From NCBI RefSeq assembly GCF_030269925.1, contig NC_085120.1, forward strand, positions 10,195,501 to 10,259,500: a stretch of DNA of 64,000 bases, written 5' to 3'. The notes under the pieces are model-generated. The model saw nothing but the letters and a program-made list of their open reading frames with translations. It was not told the origin of the DNA and did no database searches. Shown here in pieces: positions 21,476-32,361 of the stretch. The DNA is from Bombyx mori. Taxonomy: Eukaryota; Arthropoda; Insecta; Lepidoptera; Bombycidae. How positions within the stretch are numbered: position 1 is the stretch's first letter; each line of letters opens with the position of its first letter. Both the position numbers and the translations under genes were made by a program.

Positions 21476-22114
21476 AGGAAACAAAAACTGTTTTTTGCTG
21501 TTTCAATGTTTCTATTCAATTTTTAATGTAAATTTTGCATATGACCTCGCCGGTAGCTATTTACCGGTGTCATAGCATCCAAGGCTCCTGGAAAATTCAT
21601 TATTCGAACTGGACGCCCTGTCAAAATCGACACATTATAATACTAATACAAAACAAAACGCACCTTTAATTACAAAAATAAATGTTGTTTAAACCAAATA
21701 GACTTTCAACCCTGGATAAAATTTATATTTTTTCTAAAAAAATATATTATGTACGCGAACATAAAGTAATGATTCCATTACTTTAGGTTTGCGGTCCCCC
21801 GGGACAGGGGCCATTTTGTCAGCCCTGTCACCTTGTAATTACGTCACTCTATTAATGTCCACCATGTTAACTCGGACTCAGTTGAGCGCCTTATGGTGTA
21901 GGGCATGATAGAGGGTACAAGACCGTCCAGCAGATCAGCGTTAGGAAGGACCGACCAAATAACGGCAGACCTAAAATGTCCCGTCAATGATAGCCTTCCC
22001 AACCACCCGAAATGACGACCACGACCACTCCGCCAAGAGTGCAAACGACTGGGAAGAAGAATGTTATAAGTCAAAAATTTTACGAACCGTTCCGTATACC
22101 TACGATTGAAGTTA
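21476..22114. other. No gene recognised; moderately GC-rich block 21785-22060
   Basis: The block includes GGTCCCCCGGGACAGGGGCC and a 76-codon antisense frame (21844-22074). A small inverted repeat (CCGGTAGCTATTTACCGG) lies at 21549-21566. The block may be retroelement remnant; I cannot assign it. Confidence 0.35.
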
Positions 22115-22541
22115 TCTATACTTCTATACTTCTATACTAATATTATAAAGAGGAAAGATTTGTTTGTTTGTTTGTATTGAATAGACTCAGAAACTACTGA
22201 ACCGATTTGAAAAATTCTTTCACTGTTTGGAAGCTACACTATTCCCGAGTGACATAGGCTATAATCTTTTTTGAAAAAAATTAGGGATCCTTACTAAAAC
22301 TCCAATAATGCAACCCAAGGTGTAAAAAATTACCTAAAATATTCTTTACATCGTGTGCCCTGCGAAAACTATTGATAGAATAAAATAACGTACTACGACT
22401 TTGTAGAACACATTATTATTTACAAAAACTTAATATAGTTGTGCCGCAATAAGTGTTCTTTTATTTTAAAAAAAGAAAACAACGTCTAATATCGTTGAAA
22501 TTTTTGTTAAAGACCCGAGCGGAGCCGGAGCGGGCCGCTAG
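22115..22541 (+). mobile_element. Non-autonomous Helitron, family Hel-1
   Basis: It starts TC after an A. The short unit CTATACTT is repeated before TCTATACTAATATTATAAAG. It runs through GAACCGATTTGAAAAATTC and AGTGACATAGGCTATAATC and ends GAGCGGGCCGCTAG before a T. It is colinear with 44488-44930 and, inverted, with 7520-7931. No coding capacity. Confidence 0.78.
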
Positions 22542-22890
22542 TCGAGTATAAAATAATTTAGCAAAATAACATGAGCCGACAGCGCATTTTAGATGACGTC
22601 ACAATGTCGAACACACGTGTCCGCGTTGCACCTTGACTTGCGCAACGTGTTTTACAAACATTGACCGTGTGTTTACGAAACCCAGTCAGAGGCACGTAGT
22701 CGGTCAGCTGCAATTGTAATGTGCGGCGAGGGATGGCCGAAGATAATAAATTATAAATAAGTCATTAACAGAAACTCACTTTGAGAAGGCGGCGCGATAT
22801 GAGAACCCTCTTGTTGTGACCGCTGGATATTATATTCCTGTAGACCGAGTGGTAAATAGTCGACGTCGCCCAAAACACGTCGTTACGGAT
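22542..22890. other. Unassigned, mixed-GC sequence
   Basis: No shared repeat blocks and no open frame of note between the Helitron and the next family B copy. Confidence 0.35.
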
Positions 22891-23174
22891 CCTCCCGACC
22901 CATTAACGGTGCTTTTACGTCACCGTCCTCGTCGAACCCGTCGCTTACGACGAAGGGCCCGACGAGCGAATTAACACACAGACACAGCCCAATAAGTTTC
23001 TCGCCGGATCTTCTCAGTGGGTCGCGTTTCCGATCCGGTGGTAGATTCTGCGAAGCACTGCTCTTGCTAGGGCCAGTGTTAGCAACACTCCGGTTTGAGC
23101 CCCGTGCGCTCACCTACATGTTATGGCGAAGCTGAAATAGCCTCTCAAGGCTATCAACATAGGTAGGAGAAAAA
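22891..23174 (+). repeat. Family B retroposon, near full length
   Basis: It starts at the family 5' boundary CCTCCCGACCCATTAACGG and ends CATAGGTAGGAGAAAAAT. A deletion removes part of the CTAGGTACTTCAAGCACCG block near 22914. The start coincides with that of 30531 and 59260. Confidence 0.85.
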
Positions 23175-23423
23175 TAAACCGAAACATTTATCGCGCTGTC
23201 AAAGATGCAATGACAATCGAAAATAAATTATATTATATTTATAAATAAACATACGTATGTAATTTCAACTGCTTCTTTGACTAAACTGGTCTTCCGGTCT
23301 GGCTCATAATAAGCGTATTTCCGTCGTAAAGATATTACCTAGTGGCTTCATCATGATAAAATTTCATGGACATTGTCGACGGCAATTAAATATGCAATGA
23401 TAAAATTTAAATGGTATCATTTC
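23175..23423. other. Unassigned AT-rich sequence
   Basis: Nothing recognised. A 74-codon plus frame beginning at 23373 runs into LINE sequence and is incidental. Confidence 0.35.
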
Positions 23424-23514
23424 ACGGTAGGCAGCGATCTGGCTGTGACAATGGTGTTGCTGACGTCCATGGGCGACGGTAACTACTCACCATCAGGTGG
23501 GCCATATGCTCATC
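23424..23514 (+). mobile_element. Family D LINE 3' end, left part (interrupted)
   Basis: GGTAGGCAGCGATCTGGCTG, CCATGGGCGACGG and CATCAGGTGGGCCATATGCT match the terminal coding and 3' UTR part of family D (compare 56660-56755). It breaks at CTCATC and resumes at 23667 with TACCTACAAGGGCAATAAAA. Confidence 0.75.
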
Positions 23515-23666
23515 CAAATGATTCTTGTCCACCTGATGGTTGTCTGGAAGAGATCGCTTTTAGCGATAAGACCGCCAATTGTACTTTTTGTTTTTAATGT
23601 ATCGCACTGTTCATTTGTTTTTTTGGTGTACAATAAAGAATACTCTCTCTCTCTCTCTCTCTCATC
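23515..23666 (+). mobile_element. Second LINE 3' end inserted within family D
   Basis: TTGTCTGGAAGAGATCGC, TTAGCGATAAGACCGCC and GTACAATAAAGAATACTC form the 3' end of a common lepidopteran LINE, with a (CT)n tail at about 23642-23662. CTCATC at 23509-23514 and again at 23661-23666 is the target-site duplication. It is strongly 5' truncated. Confidence 0.75.
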
Positions 23667-23690
23667 TACCTACAAGGGCAATAAAAAAAA
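23667..23690 (+). mobile_element. Family D LINE 3' end, right part
   Basis: TACCTACAAGGGCAATAAAA plus an A-run is the terminal piece of the family D copy interrupted at 23514. Confidence 0.7.
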
Positions 23691-23784
23691 TGGAGCACCA
23701 ATTTTTCAAATAAAAACAGAGTCATCGAAATTGGACCACCTAGACGAATATTCCTCAGAACACTTTTTTACTATTATTCCTTAT

Positions 23785-23872
23785 ATGGGCTGTCGAACTG
23801 TCGGCCCACTTGTAGTTAAGTTGTTAGAGAGCCCATAGACATCAACTATGTAAATGCCGCCATCCTGCCGAA
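23785..23872 (-). repeat. Family A 3' module fragment
   Basis: TCGGCCCACTTGTAGTTAAG, GAGCCCATAGACATCAAC and TAAATGCCGCCATCCTGCC match the minus-strand 3' portion of family A. Both ends are lost. Confidence 0.55.
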
Positions 23873-24297
23873 AAACCGAAACAAATAAACAAAATACAGT
23901 CGAATTGAGAACCTCCTCCTTTTCGAAGTCGGTTAAACGTTACATTGAATTTCGCACCACTTTTCCTGAGTCTGCAATAGACACGTGGAACGCTGTGAAA
24001 TACAACAAATAACAAAGGCAAACTGTGTGTCAAGGTGTCAAACAAAAGAGGTGGTCTTGTCGGAAGCACCTTCGAGTTGCCTTTCTTTATCAGCCGTGAA
24101 CTGCTAAGTCATCGGGTTCCGGTCATTATGACGTATTCGGAACGCCGATACCGGATAAATTAAATAAACCGGAACTGTTACTAGTGTTCCAACAGTGTAG
24201 GTCCAATCGAAAAGAAAACGCGGGCAGTCCATTCCCTATTTGTTTTTTATATATTTTTATATATATAATGACGCTGCAGTCGGTATTTAGGTTATTT
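23873..24297. other. Unassigned sequence
   Basis: A 75-codon antisense frame (23842-24069) has no recognisable domain. An AT-rich run precedes the next SINE. Confidence 0.35.
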
Positions 24298-24560
24298 CTG
24301 GTCTGGTGTAGTGGTAAGTGACATGGTCACTACACAAGGGGGTCGCGGGTTCGAATCCCGCCAAGGGAAGATATTTCTATGATAAATATAAATGTCTTTT
24401 CCAGGGTTATGGATGTATAGTAAATATGTGTATAATAAAAATCTTACATTTATTTCCGTTATCTGGTACCTGTAACACAAGTTCTTTACGAACTTATCAC
24501 CGGACCAGTTAACGTGGCGTGACTGTTAGTAAATATTTATTTATTTATTATTATTTATTC
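24298..24560 (+). mobile_element. Family C tRNA-headed SINE, full length
   Basis: The head has GTCTGGTGTAGTGGTAAGTG (A box) and CGCGGGTTCGAATCCCGCC (B box). The body has TCCAGGGTTATGGATG, CTGGTACCTGTAACACAAG and GGACCAGTTAACGTGGCGTG, and the tail is TTATTTATTATTATT. The B box is intact, so pol III transcription is conceivable. The long non-tRNA body argues against a functional tRNA gene. Confidence 0.85.
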
Positions 24561-24709
24561 TTTATTTGTAGGCACAGTTAATATGATAAAGTAATTGCGA
24601 TAAGATATAAAAAATGGCGAGCTTAACTCAACAATTGAATTATCTACCAAATAACCGTTCTTAGAGAAGGAAAGCTTTACATGAGTGGGTAGATGATGAG
24701 ATGGTGTAT

Positions 24710-24793
24710 CTATACTGCAACTAAACGGCTGGATCGATTTAAATGAATTTTTATATATGGATTCACAGGACAACGGCCGTCAGGTCCGCTAGT
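24710..24793 (+). repeat. Helitron-like 3' end fragment
   Basis: CTGCAACTAAACGGCTGG, TTAAATGAATTTTTATATATG and GGCCGTCAGGTCCGCTAG before a T resemble the 3' part of lepidopteran CTAG-ending elements. No 5' end is visible. Confidence 0.4.
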
Positions 24794-25209
24794 GTATATT
24801 ATAATATATGTATATTTGTTCCTACGTGATGGAACTAGTTAATTAATCCGCAATTCATAAATATCACGTCATCCACCTTGAAACATGATGTCGAAATCTC
24901 AGATACAATGAATTATCTTATTTATATTATAATATTTAATAATAGAGACTGATACATCTTGAATACCATAAAATAAATATTCGCTTAATACGCGACATTT
25001 CTCTTTGTAATTTTAAAGGAGCGTTTTATTTGATATTAGCATCAACAGTTCGATGTTTTTAGTTGAATTTGAATTGAGTTTACTTTATTCAAATAGTTGA
25101 AGAAGTGTTTTTGTTATGATATTTTTTTTCCAAATTTTAAACTTTAAATTGCTCTCCTGTAAAATTGCCAAAAATTGGCTTAAACTAAATAGCCTTATAC
25201 GTCTCGATA
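24794..25209. other. AT-rich sequence, nothing recognised
   Basis: No open frame of note and no shared blocks. Confidence 0.4.
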
Positions 25210-25312
25210 TAGAGAATAGACACCCAGATAAAGATCAAACAAACCTGTTCAGCACAATCAATGTCAGGGAATCGAATCTACCATCCTCTCTCCAAATTCA
25301 GGGGTGCTAATT
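25210..25312 (-). repeat. tRNA-headed SINE head fragment, decayed
   Basis: ACACCCAGATAAAGATCAAA, CAAACCTGTTCAGCACAATC and AGGGAATCGAATC correspond to the minus strand of the SINE head also seen at 15056 and 52008. Confidence 0.45.
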
Positions 25313-25758
25313 AATGTACAACCAAATCAGTCATTGTATATCAGCTGTTCTATCACAATTCTATCCGTAACGTTGACTTCTTCACACCAAAAGCGGCCAG
25401 GATAGCGTCAATATAAGACCCGTCACGCTTCACTGCGACCGTGGTTATGACATGTAATAGATTAATTTATCGATAATATTTATAAATCGCCTACAGTATA
25501 GGATAAACCTGCCAAGCGTCTTCAATTACGAAATTCAAGTCAATAGGTGTCAATAGATGTCCGAACGCTTACCACGCAAACAAAAATACAAAGCTACAAT
25601 CATACTTTAATAAATAAATAAATAAGAACACGTGCCCATTTCGCGAAATACCTCATGTTCAAGCTTGGAACCAACATCGGTAATATACTCATATTGAGTG
25701 ACGATATTACACCCACAGATTTTGAAGTTACAACTAAGACTACTTTTAAAATCGCCAC
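25313..25758. other. Unassigned; short (AATA)n run at 25609-25624
   Basis: No gene and no repeat family recognised besides the tetranucleotide run. Confidence 0.4.
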
Positions 25759-25924
25759 GCAGGTTCGAAGGGTGGGGTAGCCGCTGTAACTATACTTGAG
25801 ACCTTAGAAACTTATATCTCATGGTGGATGGCGCATTTACGTTGTAGATGTCTATGGGCTCCAGTAACCACTTAACACCAGGTGGGCTGTGAGCTCGTCC
25901 AAGCATCTAAGCAATAAAAAAAAA
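25759..25924 (+). mobile_element. Family A SINE, 5' truncated to ~165 bp
   Basis: It starts inside the module at GTTCGAAGGGTGGGGTAGCC and ends CTAAGCAATAAAA plus an A-run. The GTCCGCGCGGGTAGG part is absent. Confidence 0.83.
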
Positions 25925-26150
25925 TTAAAAAAATCCGGTAGCTAGTGGAATACTGATGTTACCATCAAAAATTAAAACTATTTTTACGCTTTAATCTTTC
26001 TTTTTAATGCATCAAACGTAGGTCGTGCCCACAATAACCAAAGTAGTCATAATGTCGGAAATAATAATATAGTAACAATAAATAAAAGACGCGAAATCAA
26101 ACCGTCAAAGTAGTCCAAATTATGACTATATATATTATTATTTTTATTGC

Positions 26151-26382
26151 TTAGATAGGTGGACGAGCTCACAGCCCACCTAGTGTTAAGTGGTTACTGG
26201 AGCCCATAGACATCTACAATGTAAATGCGCCACCCACCTTGAGATATAAGTTCTAAGATCTCAGTATAGTTACAACGGCTACCCCACCCTTCAAACCGAA
26301 ACGCTTTACTGCTTCACGGCAGAAATAGGCGGGGCGGTGGTACCTACCCGTGCGGACTCACAAGAGGTCCTACCACCAGTAA
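26151..26382 (-). mobile_element. Family A SINE 3' module
   Basis: TTTTTATTGCTTAGATAGG to AGAGGTCCTACCACCAG on the plus strand, with all module blocks in order and few mismatches. Confidence 0.88.
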
Positions 26383-26683
26383 TATATAAATCCCGAAAGC
26401 CGCAGAGGATATAATGTTATCATCAAGTTTACTGTCATCGCGCAAGTAGACGAAGTAAACAAAATTAATAAGAAACGGTGGGTATGCAGTAAAAAAAATA
26501 CATTCAATAAACACCGATTAGATCGAAGAGCGACGCCGGGCGGAGATATTCGATTCCTTAAAATTACAAATCGTGTTTGTACAGCGGCTCTCGAGCGGTG
26601 ATCGAGCCAAACGTTCGCGTGTTAATGCAAATTTAATCATTACGTTAATTACATGAGGCTACCTACCCACATTTACGCATGTG
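26383..26683. other. Unassigned sequence between two SINEs
   Basis: Mixed composition (GAGCGACGCCGGGCGGAG near 26526). No gene recognised. Confidence 0.35.
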
Positions 26684-27121
26684 AATCGTCGTGGCCTAAC
26701 GGATAAGACGTCGGGCGCATTCGTGTTGAGCGATGCACCGGTGTTCGAATTTCAGGCGGGTACCAATTTTTCTAATGAAATACGTACTCAACAAATGTTC
26801 ACGATTGACTTCCGCGGTGAAGGTATAACATCGTGTAATAAATATCAAACCCGCAAAATTATAATTTGCGTAATTACTGGATGTAGGACCTCTTGTGAGT
26901 CCGCACGGGTGGGTACCACCACCCTGCCTATTTCTGCCGTGAAGCAGTAATGCGTTTCGGTTTGAAGGGTAAGACAGCCGTTGTAACTATACTTGAGACC
27001 TCAGAACTTATATCTCAAGGTGGGTGGCGCATTTACGTTGTAGATGTCTATGGGCTCCAGTAACCACTTAACACCAGGTGGGCTGTGAGCTCGTCCACCA
27101 GTCTAAGCAATAAAAAAAAAA
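26684..27121 (+). mobile_element. Family A SINE, full length (~435 bp)
   Basis: This is one of two copies here with head and tail together. Head: CGTCGTGGCCTAACGGATAA (A box) and CACCGGTGTTCGAATTTC (B box, partly degraded). Middle: GGGTACCAATTTTTCTAATG and CAAACCCGCAAAATTATAAT. Tail: the usual 3' module ending CTAAGCAATAAAA. It shows that the many ~240 bp copies are 5' truncations of this SINE or share its tail with a LINE partner. An 89-codon frame across it is incidental. Confidence 0.9.
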
Positions 27122-27138
27122 CAAATTACATTACGGCC

Positions 27139-27396
27139 ATCTGTTGTAGCGGTGACATGGTCACTACACAAGGGGGTCGCGGGTTCGAATCCCGCCAAGA
27201 GAAGATATTTGTATGATAAATATAAACTGTATTTTCCAGGGTTATGGATGTATATTAAATATATGTATGTGTATAATAGAAATCTTACATTTATTTCCGT
27301 TCTCTGGTACCTGTAATACAAGTTCTTTACGAACTTAACACAGGACCAGTTAACGTGGCGTGACTGTTAGTAAATATTTATTTATTATTATTATTA
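27139..27396 (+). mobile_element. Family C tRNA-headed SINE with degraded A box
   Basis: It has the body and tail of 24298-24560. In the head, sequence around the A box is shortened (TTGTAGCGGTGACATGG), so pol III promoter function is probably lost, while the B box CGCGGGTTCGAATCCCGCC is intact. It begins within 20 bp of the poly(A) of the preceding family A SINE. Confidence 0.8.
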
Positions 27397-28484
27397 CAAA
27401 AAATAATTTTGTTGTCAGATTAGGAAAGCATTTTTTTTTAAATCCAAAATCAATAGTCATCGTAATCGTTACAATTAAAACTACTTTTCGTGGTCACGTA
27501 GTATTACCGTACTACACGTAGTAGTAGTATTAGAAACGTCGGAAATAGTAATAAGTATTTCACGATAATGCCCGTATAGTTCGCCGGTTTCTCTCCCATT
27601 ATCCCCCTAACGCTCCGGCCGATTGTTGCCCACCTCGCCGGAGTGTGTCCTGCCGTCTTCCCAGGCGAGGCAGTGTTTACAACATATAATAATAATAAAG
27701 TCTATTTTACTTTCTTATTAGTCAATTTGACGACGCGCCTACATAGGATCCGTTGGATACATACATATTGGAATCCTTTTTATCAATGTGCATGTACAGA
27801 TTAGATCCGCGAATAGTGAAAACGCGAATTAAGGAAGCGCGAATAAGGGGCTTTCACTACGCTATGTCTGTCCATGAAAAAGAATTTTTCAGAACGTTAT
27901 ATAATAATGTAATAAAATTATTAAATAATGTTGATTTCGCTTATTTGACACACACAATTTATTTTCTCGATCTGTTCACACATTTTTCACATTTCACTTT
28001 CAACAGAATTGGGTACGTCATATGCTTTATACCTTAATACAATTCCAAAGAATTAAACGGGATTAAATTTCAATAGCGCACACAATAAAATGGGGAAACT
28101 CAATCGATTATAAACCATAAATGATGCTACGTTAAAGTTCAGAATTGCTGCAACGATATCGTGCGGTGTGAGAAGTAAGCGATTTGAACTTATCTCTAAA
28201 AGCCTGTAATGAGATTATTCGAGAAGTTTTTATGGACTGTTGACTTGCGTTTTCTGGTGTTCTAATAATTGTATGGGATTGTAAGAAATGCAGTCAATAT
28301 GGAATTGAATTATATATACCACAAGGCCTGTTTCCGTAAAAAAAAAACATACGCATTTCGCTTTAAGCTTATGGCCGTTGCGGACTCCGTATCATTTAGT
28401 TACCATCATTTGTCTGTATGGACAAAAGTGTATAAAATTACTGCCATTTTATCCCCAAACCGTATGGCGGAAGATAGGGTTAAA
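27397..28484. other. No gene recognised; GC-rich patch 27585-27665
   Basis: The patch (GCTCCGGCCGATTGTTGCCC, CTCGCCGGAGTGTGTCCTGC) may be a remnant of a LINE coding region; this is a guess. A 94-codon plus frame at 27753-28037 has no recognisable domain. A small stem (GTAGTA/TACTAC) lies near 27505-27525. Confidence 0.3.
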
Positions 28485-28625
28485 TGGGATGACTCCGGTG
28501 GTAGATTCGGCGTAGTACTGCTCTTGTTAAAGCTGGTGTTAGCAAGTTCTCTCAAGCTGAGCCCCGTCCGCGCGTAGTTGAAATAGCCCCTTAGACTACC
28601 GACGATTGGAGAGGGGAAGAAATAA
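28485..28625 (+). repeat. Family B retroposon, 3' half, decayed
   Basis: ATGACTCCGGTGGTAGATTC, TAGTACTGCTCTTG, GAGCCCCGTCCGCGCGTAG and AATAGCCCCTTAGACTACC follow the family order, ending in GGGGAAGAAAT. Confidence 0.7.
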
Positions 28626-29094
28626 TCCGGAAGGACTAAATAACAATATTTAGTCCCAAAATGAAAAATGGAGGAGTGTTAAATAGGCCACGTACCTCTG
28701 TTGATTAACTATATTACGGAATCATATGTCGGTAATAGTAAATACAGAAATAATAATAACACACTACTTTGTATGTGACACGATATGTGTAACAAGAGTT
28801 GGATAAGTGTTGCGTGGCGTTAGGCAATGCGATATAGACACGTATTTGTATCTAGTCTAGGTTTCGTAAGCGTTGTGAAAAATACCGAAAAAGGCTTGTA
28901 TGTTCCTAGACGAGTTCCTTTAAAAACTATTTAGTTGGTCTATGTCCTATCGGCAAATATTCTTAAGGCCCTATGGGGCGGTATTCTCCCGCAGCCAGTT
29001 AACATCAGATGAAAAATGAGCTAAGCATTCTATTGAGCAAACTTAAGTAAAATTTTCAGAATTTCTCCATTTCCTAACTATTTAATTAGTAATT
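28626..29094. other. Unassigned sequence
   Basis: No gene; weak similarity to family A tail blocks near 28970-29010 is not secure. Confidence 0.3.
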
Positions 29095-29190
29095 TTTAGG
29101 CAGTGGCTTTGCTTTGCCCTTGGCATTTCTCGTGCCTATTGCGACGATGATCACTTACCGTCAGATGTTACCTTTGTCAGCCAACAAAGA
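29095..29190 (+). repeat. Family D LINE 3' end, decayed fragment
   Basis: TTTAGGCAGTGGCTTTGC, CCCTTGGCATTTCTCGTGC and CTTACCGTCAGATG match the GGCAGCGGCTTGGC...CCTGGCATTGCTGAAGTCC...CACCATCAGGTGG order of family D with many substitutions. Confidence 0.5.
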
Positions 29191-30530
29191 AAAACCTTGA
29201 CTTTTTATTTTATTCTACATTTATTACCAGTATTTTTGAATTATAATAAGTGTAAGAAATAAGTGAAGTTTCCAAAAAGTGATGATAAAGCTTGGACTAA
29301 TAATTTCTAACACATTAACGTAAAGTAGAATATCGTTTTGTGTATCTTAAAATTTTAATACCACACAACAAATAATTAAAATGAAACTTCAATACGTAAT
29401 GTGTGATCTCTTTAAGAAAAAATAATGCAAAACGGGGTTCTTAAGCGAATACAGCAGAACAATTAAAGCTAAGTATATTACAGTAAAATCCGATAAGTAA
29501 TCTCTATAATAGTAACTCTTACCATTTTAAAATCACCATAGAATCAAAAGCGTAACCAAAAATGTGTCTACGTTTAATCATTTCACCTCCTGCCAAGGCA
29601 CATCAAGATGGAACACGCACAGACCGCCCACATGCGTTCAACCTTTTTTATAACGCATCCTTTATACGCCATATTGGAATTCCATTCGTACCCCTAGAAT
29701 AATAAACTTTACGACCCAGATAATAGAAGTGAAGAATGGTGTTGTTGATTTTGATCTATCCGATTTTTCGGTACTATCACTGCTTACGTTGCGGACTATC
29801 AATCAAATTATGATTCCTTTCCAACGACGAACATGAACGTTAATCCAAAAAATATTAAAATTAAAAGACAGGAGACGATGATACCCACAGGTCTTTAATT
29901 TGAGACACCATATTCGAAGATGGAATGTAAAGAGGATGAGAACAGGTTACATTCCTTCACATATGAGTCACAAGATCGACCTTTCTTAGAGACGAAACGG
30001 TCGGAACATTAAAGCACAGAATTCATGTATCTTCATAAAATTTGATGAAAGCACCCCGCCTACCCAGAATCCTTCCAAGCTTAATATAATACTGATCTTA
30101 GAAGACATTCAAGGTTACGCTATTGTTTTCAAATTTCCTCCCGTATTTATTATTTAAAACGGAGACGAGAGATACTTCGTTTTGCTTCGATGTTTGAGAC
30201 TGAAAATGATTTTTAATACCTATCTATTTAAATTATTCGTCGCTCCTTCCAGGATTAACCTTGCCGGGGTCTCGCCGAGAGGATTACTGAGTAAAAGGGC
30301 CCATAAATATTTATTTGAGTTTAAAGGTTCTTTCAAAGTCATCACAGGGTTTTTGTTTCAATGATTCTTACGTTAATTTTGTTTAAGTCTAAAATTGGTT
30401 ATAATTTAGAAGCAAAAGATTTGTTGGGGAAATATTTACTCGTTTTAGAAATCCCATAATGTGAACAACGCTATCTTAAAGGATTAAATTAAAGGCCAAT
30501 TAGGTAATTTAAAGAAAAGTTTAGTTTCCT
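29191..30530. other. 1.3 kb without recognised gene or repeat
   Basis: AT-rich, with a 60-codon frame at 30182-30364 that shows nothing recognisable. Confidence 0.4.
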
Positions 30531-30834
30531 TCCTCCCGATCCACTAATGGTGCTTCTAGGTACTTCAAGCACCGGCCACCGTTCTCGTCGAACCCGTCGC
30601 TTGCGACGAAGGGCTCGACGAGTAAATTAACTCTCAGACACAGCCCACTGAGTTTCTCGCCGGATCTTCTCAGTGGGTCGCGTTTCCGATCCGGTGGTAG
30701 ATTCTGCGAAGCACGGCTCTTGCTAGGGTTCGTGTTAGCATCGTCGTCAGGTTTGAGCCCCGTGAGCTCACCTACTAGCCACGGTTATGCTGAAATAGCC
30801 TCTCAAGGCTATCAGCTTAGGTAGGAAAAAAAAA
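30531..30834 (+). mobile_element. Family B retroposon, full length with target-site duplication
   Basis: It starts CCTCCCGATCCACTAATGG and ends ATCAGCTTAGGTAGGAAAAA. AGTTTCCT flanks it on both sides (30523-30530 and 30835-30842), defining true ends and a length near 304 bp including poly(A). There is no tRNA-like head and no open frame. This copy is my reference for family B. Confidence 0.92.
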
Positions 30835-30842
30835 AGTTTCCT

Positions 30843-31315
30843 AAGGTATTGAAAAAAAAGTTTTGAAAATATTGAAAAACATCGCACATAGTTTAACTGT
30901 ATTTTTAAATATTAACCAACAATTATGTAGCCATTTATCCGAACCGCTTCAATAACGGTAATGCGGGTAAATGCTTCTTCGATTTCTCATTAGTAAGTTT
31001 TAACATTCGTAAACACGTATTTGTTAAATTACTTCCCATGACATCATTTCCAAAAGGAGCATCCGTGTTCACGTCAGCTTTTGGGGTACCGCCGCGCCTC
31101 TTTCCTGCATCCACTGGTAAATGACCAAATCATTGTACGAAATAACCGTTTCCGTCCATTCAATCATTCTGGATATGTAAATTCTTGATTATCATTGTTT
31201 TTTTCCTGCTTTTTTATTCGACGTATCATTGTACTCGTCTCGCATTATAATGACCATTTAGATGCCTCGTACATCTATCTGATTTGGGCTATTTTTAAAT
31301 AAACCAACTATAATA
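30843..31315. other. Unassigned AT-rich sequence
   Basis: No gene or shared repeat recognised. Confidence 0.4.
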
Positions 31316-31541
31316 TCTATACTAATATATAAATCTACAGTGGTTTTTACGGATTTTCCGTTATAACTACTGAACCATGCATTGGATTGACTTGAAACTT
31401 GGTATCCATGTAGAAAATACATGTACTTAATGGATAGGTTAATATTTATATGAGTGTTGGACTCCGTAATAATAATGACAATAAATAATAATATTAATTG
31501 TAAATGCCCAGCGAAGCGGGTGAGTACCTACGGCGAGTAGC
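31316..31541 (+). mobile_element. Non-autonomous Helitron-like element, family Hel-3
   Basis: It starts TCTATACTAATATATAAATC after an A. It includes ACAGTGGTTTTTACGG and CTGAACCATGCATTGGATTG and ends near GCCCAGCGAAGCGGGTGAG, with the exact 3' base unclear. An inverted relative lies at 60019-60229. Confidence 0.65.
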
Positions 31542-32153
31542 TTAATAAAAATGTATGATATCTTTATTCATAGATATATTATATACTTAATTGTCAGTCA
31601 CCACGAAAAATGTAATATAATTACAACGAAAAACGTAAGATTAAACCCTTTCAATTGGCATTGGACAAATAAACAGAAAATCCACATAATCTGAGCTTTT
31701 ACTCTAATAATTTAGAGAGGAACCAAATTAGGAACAACCGTATAAAAAACCTCGTTAAGAGGATTACAGCGTCTACATCTGTATATGTAAATGGCTCCCA
31801 AACCTTAAGCTTAAAGATTTTGGAAGTCAAATTTGTCACTTTCGTTTTCCCTCGTAGATAAGGAGGGCTTAATTGTTTTTTTTTTTTTGAGGACTTATTC
31901 AGATCAGACCAAAGGCGTTAGATCTCATCCGACGAAATTGAGGCTTGCTACTGATCGAGTTTCATTTCGTCCCTTTTCATGAGTCTTCAAAGGTATTTTC
32001 TTAAATGTTACTTAATAAAATTGTTGAGATTAGAGATTTTACTGAGAGAAACGGAGCTTCAGTGTCATTGGAAGAATCGGAAGTCTCGTAATGATTCAAT
32101 TTGCGAGTACATCAACCAAATTAGTCCACTAATCTTTTAGTTTTAGTTTTTAC
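31542..32153. other. Unassigned sequence
   Basis: Contains a T-run at about 31877-31888. No gene recognised. Confidence 0.4.
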
Positions 32154-32361
32154 TGGGGGTAGGACCTCTTGTGAGTCCGCCGGGTAGGTACCACCGGTTT
32201 GAAGGGTAGGGCAGCCGTTGTAACTATACTGACATCTTGTAACTCTTATTTCAAGGTGAGCGGCGACATTTACGTTGTAAATTTCTATGGGCTCCGGTAA
32301 CCACTTAACACCAGGTGTGCCGCGAGCTCGCCCACCCATCGAAGTAAAAAAAAAAAAAAAT
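32154..32361 (+). mobile_element. Family A SINE 3' module with ~40 bp internal deletion
   Basis: GGTAGGTACCACC is followed directly by GGTTTGAAGGGTAGGGCAGC, losing the CTGCCTATTTCTGCCG part. It ends GCCCACCCATCGAAG and a long A-run. The 123-codon antisense frame over it is not a gene. Confidence 0.82.

Noticed and set aside
24298..24370. A tRNA gene (good A and B boxes, also at 9277-9347 and 27139-27210)
   Set aside because: The same head is followed each time by the same ~190 bp non-tRNA body and a TTATT tail, which marks it as a SINE. The anticodon arm does not pair convincingly by eye.
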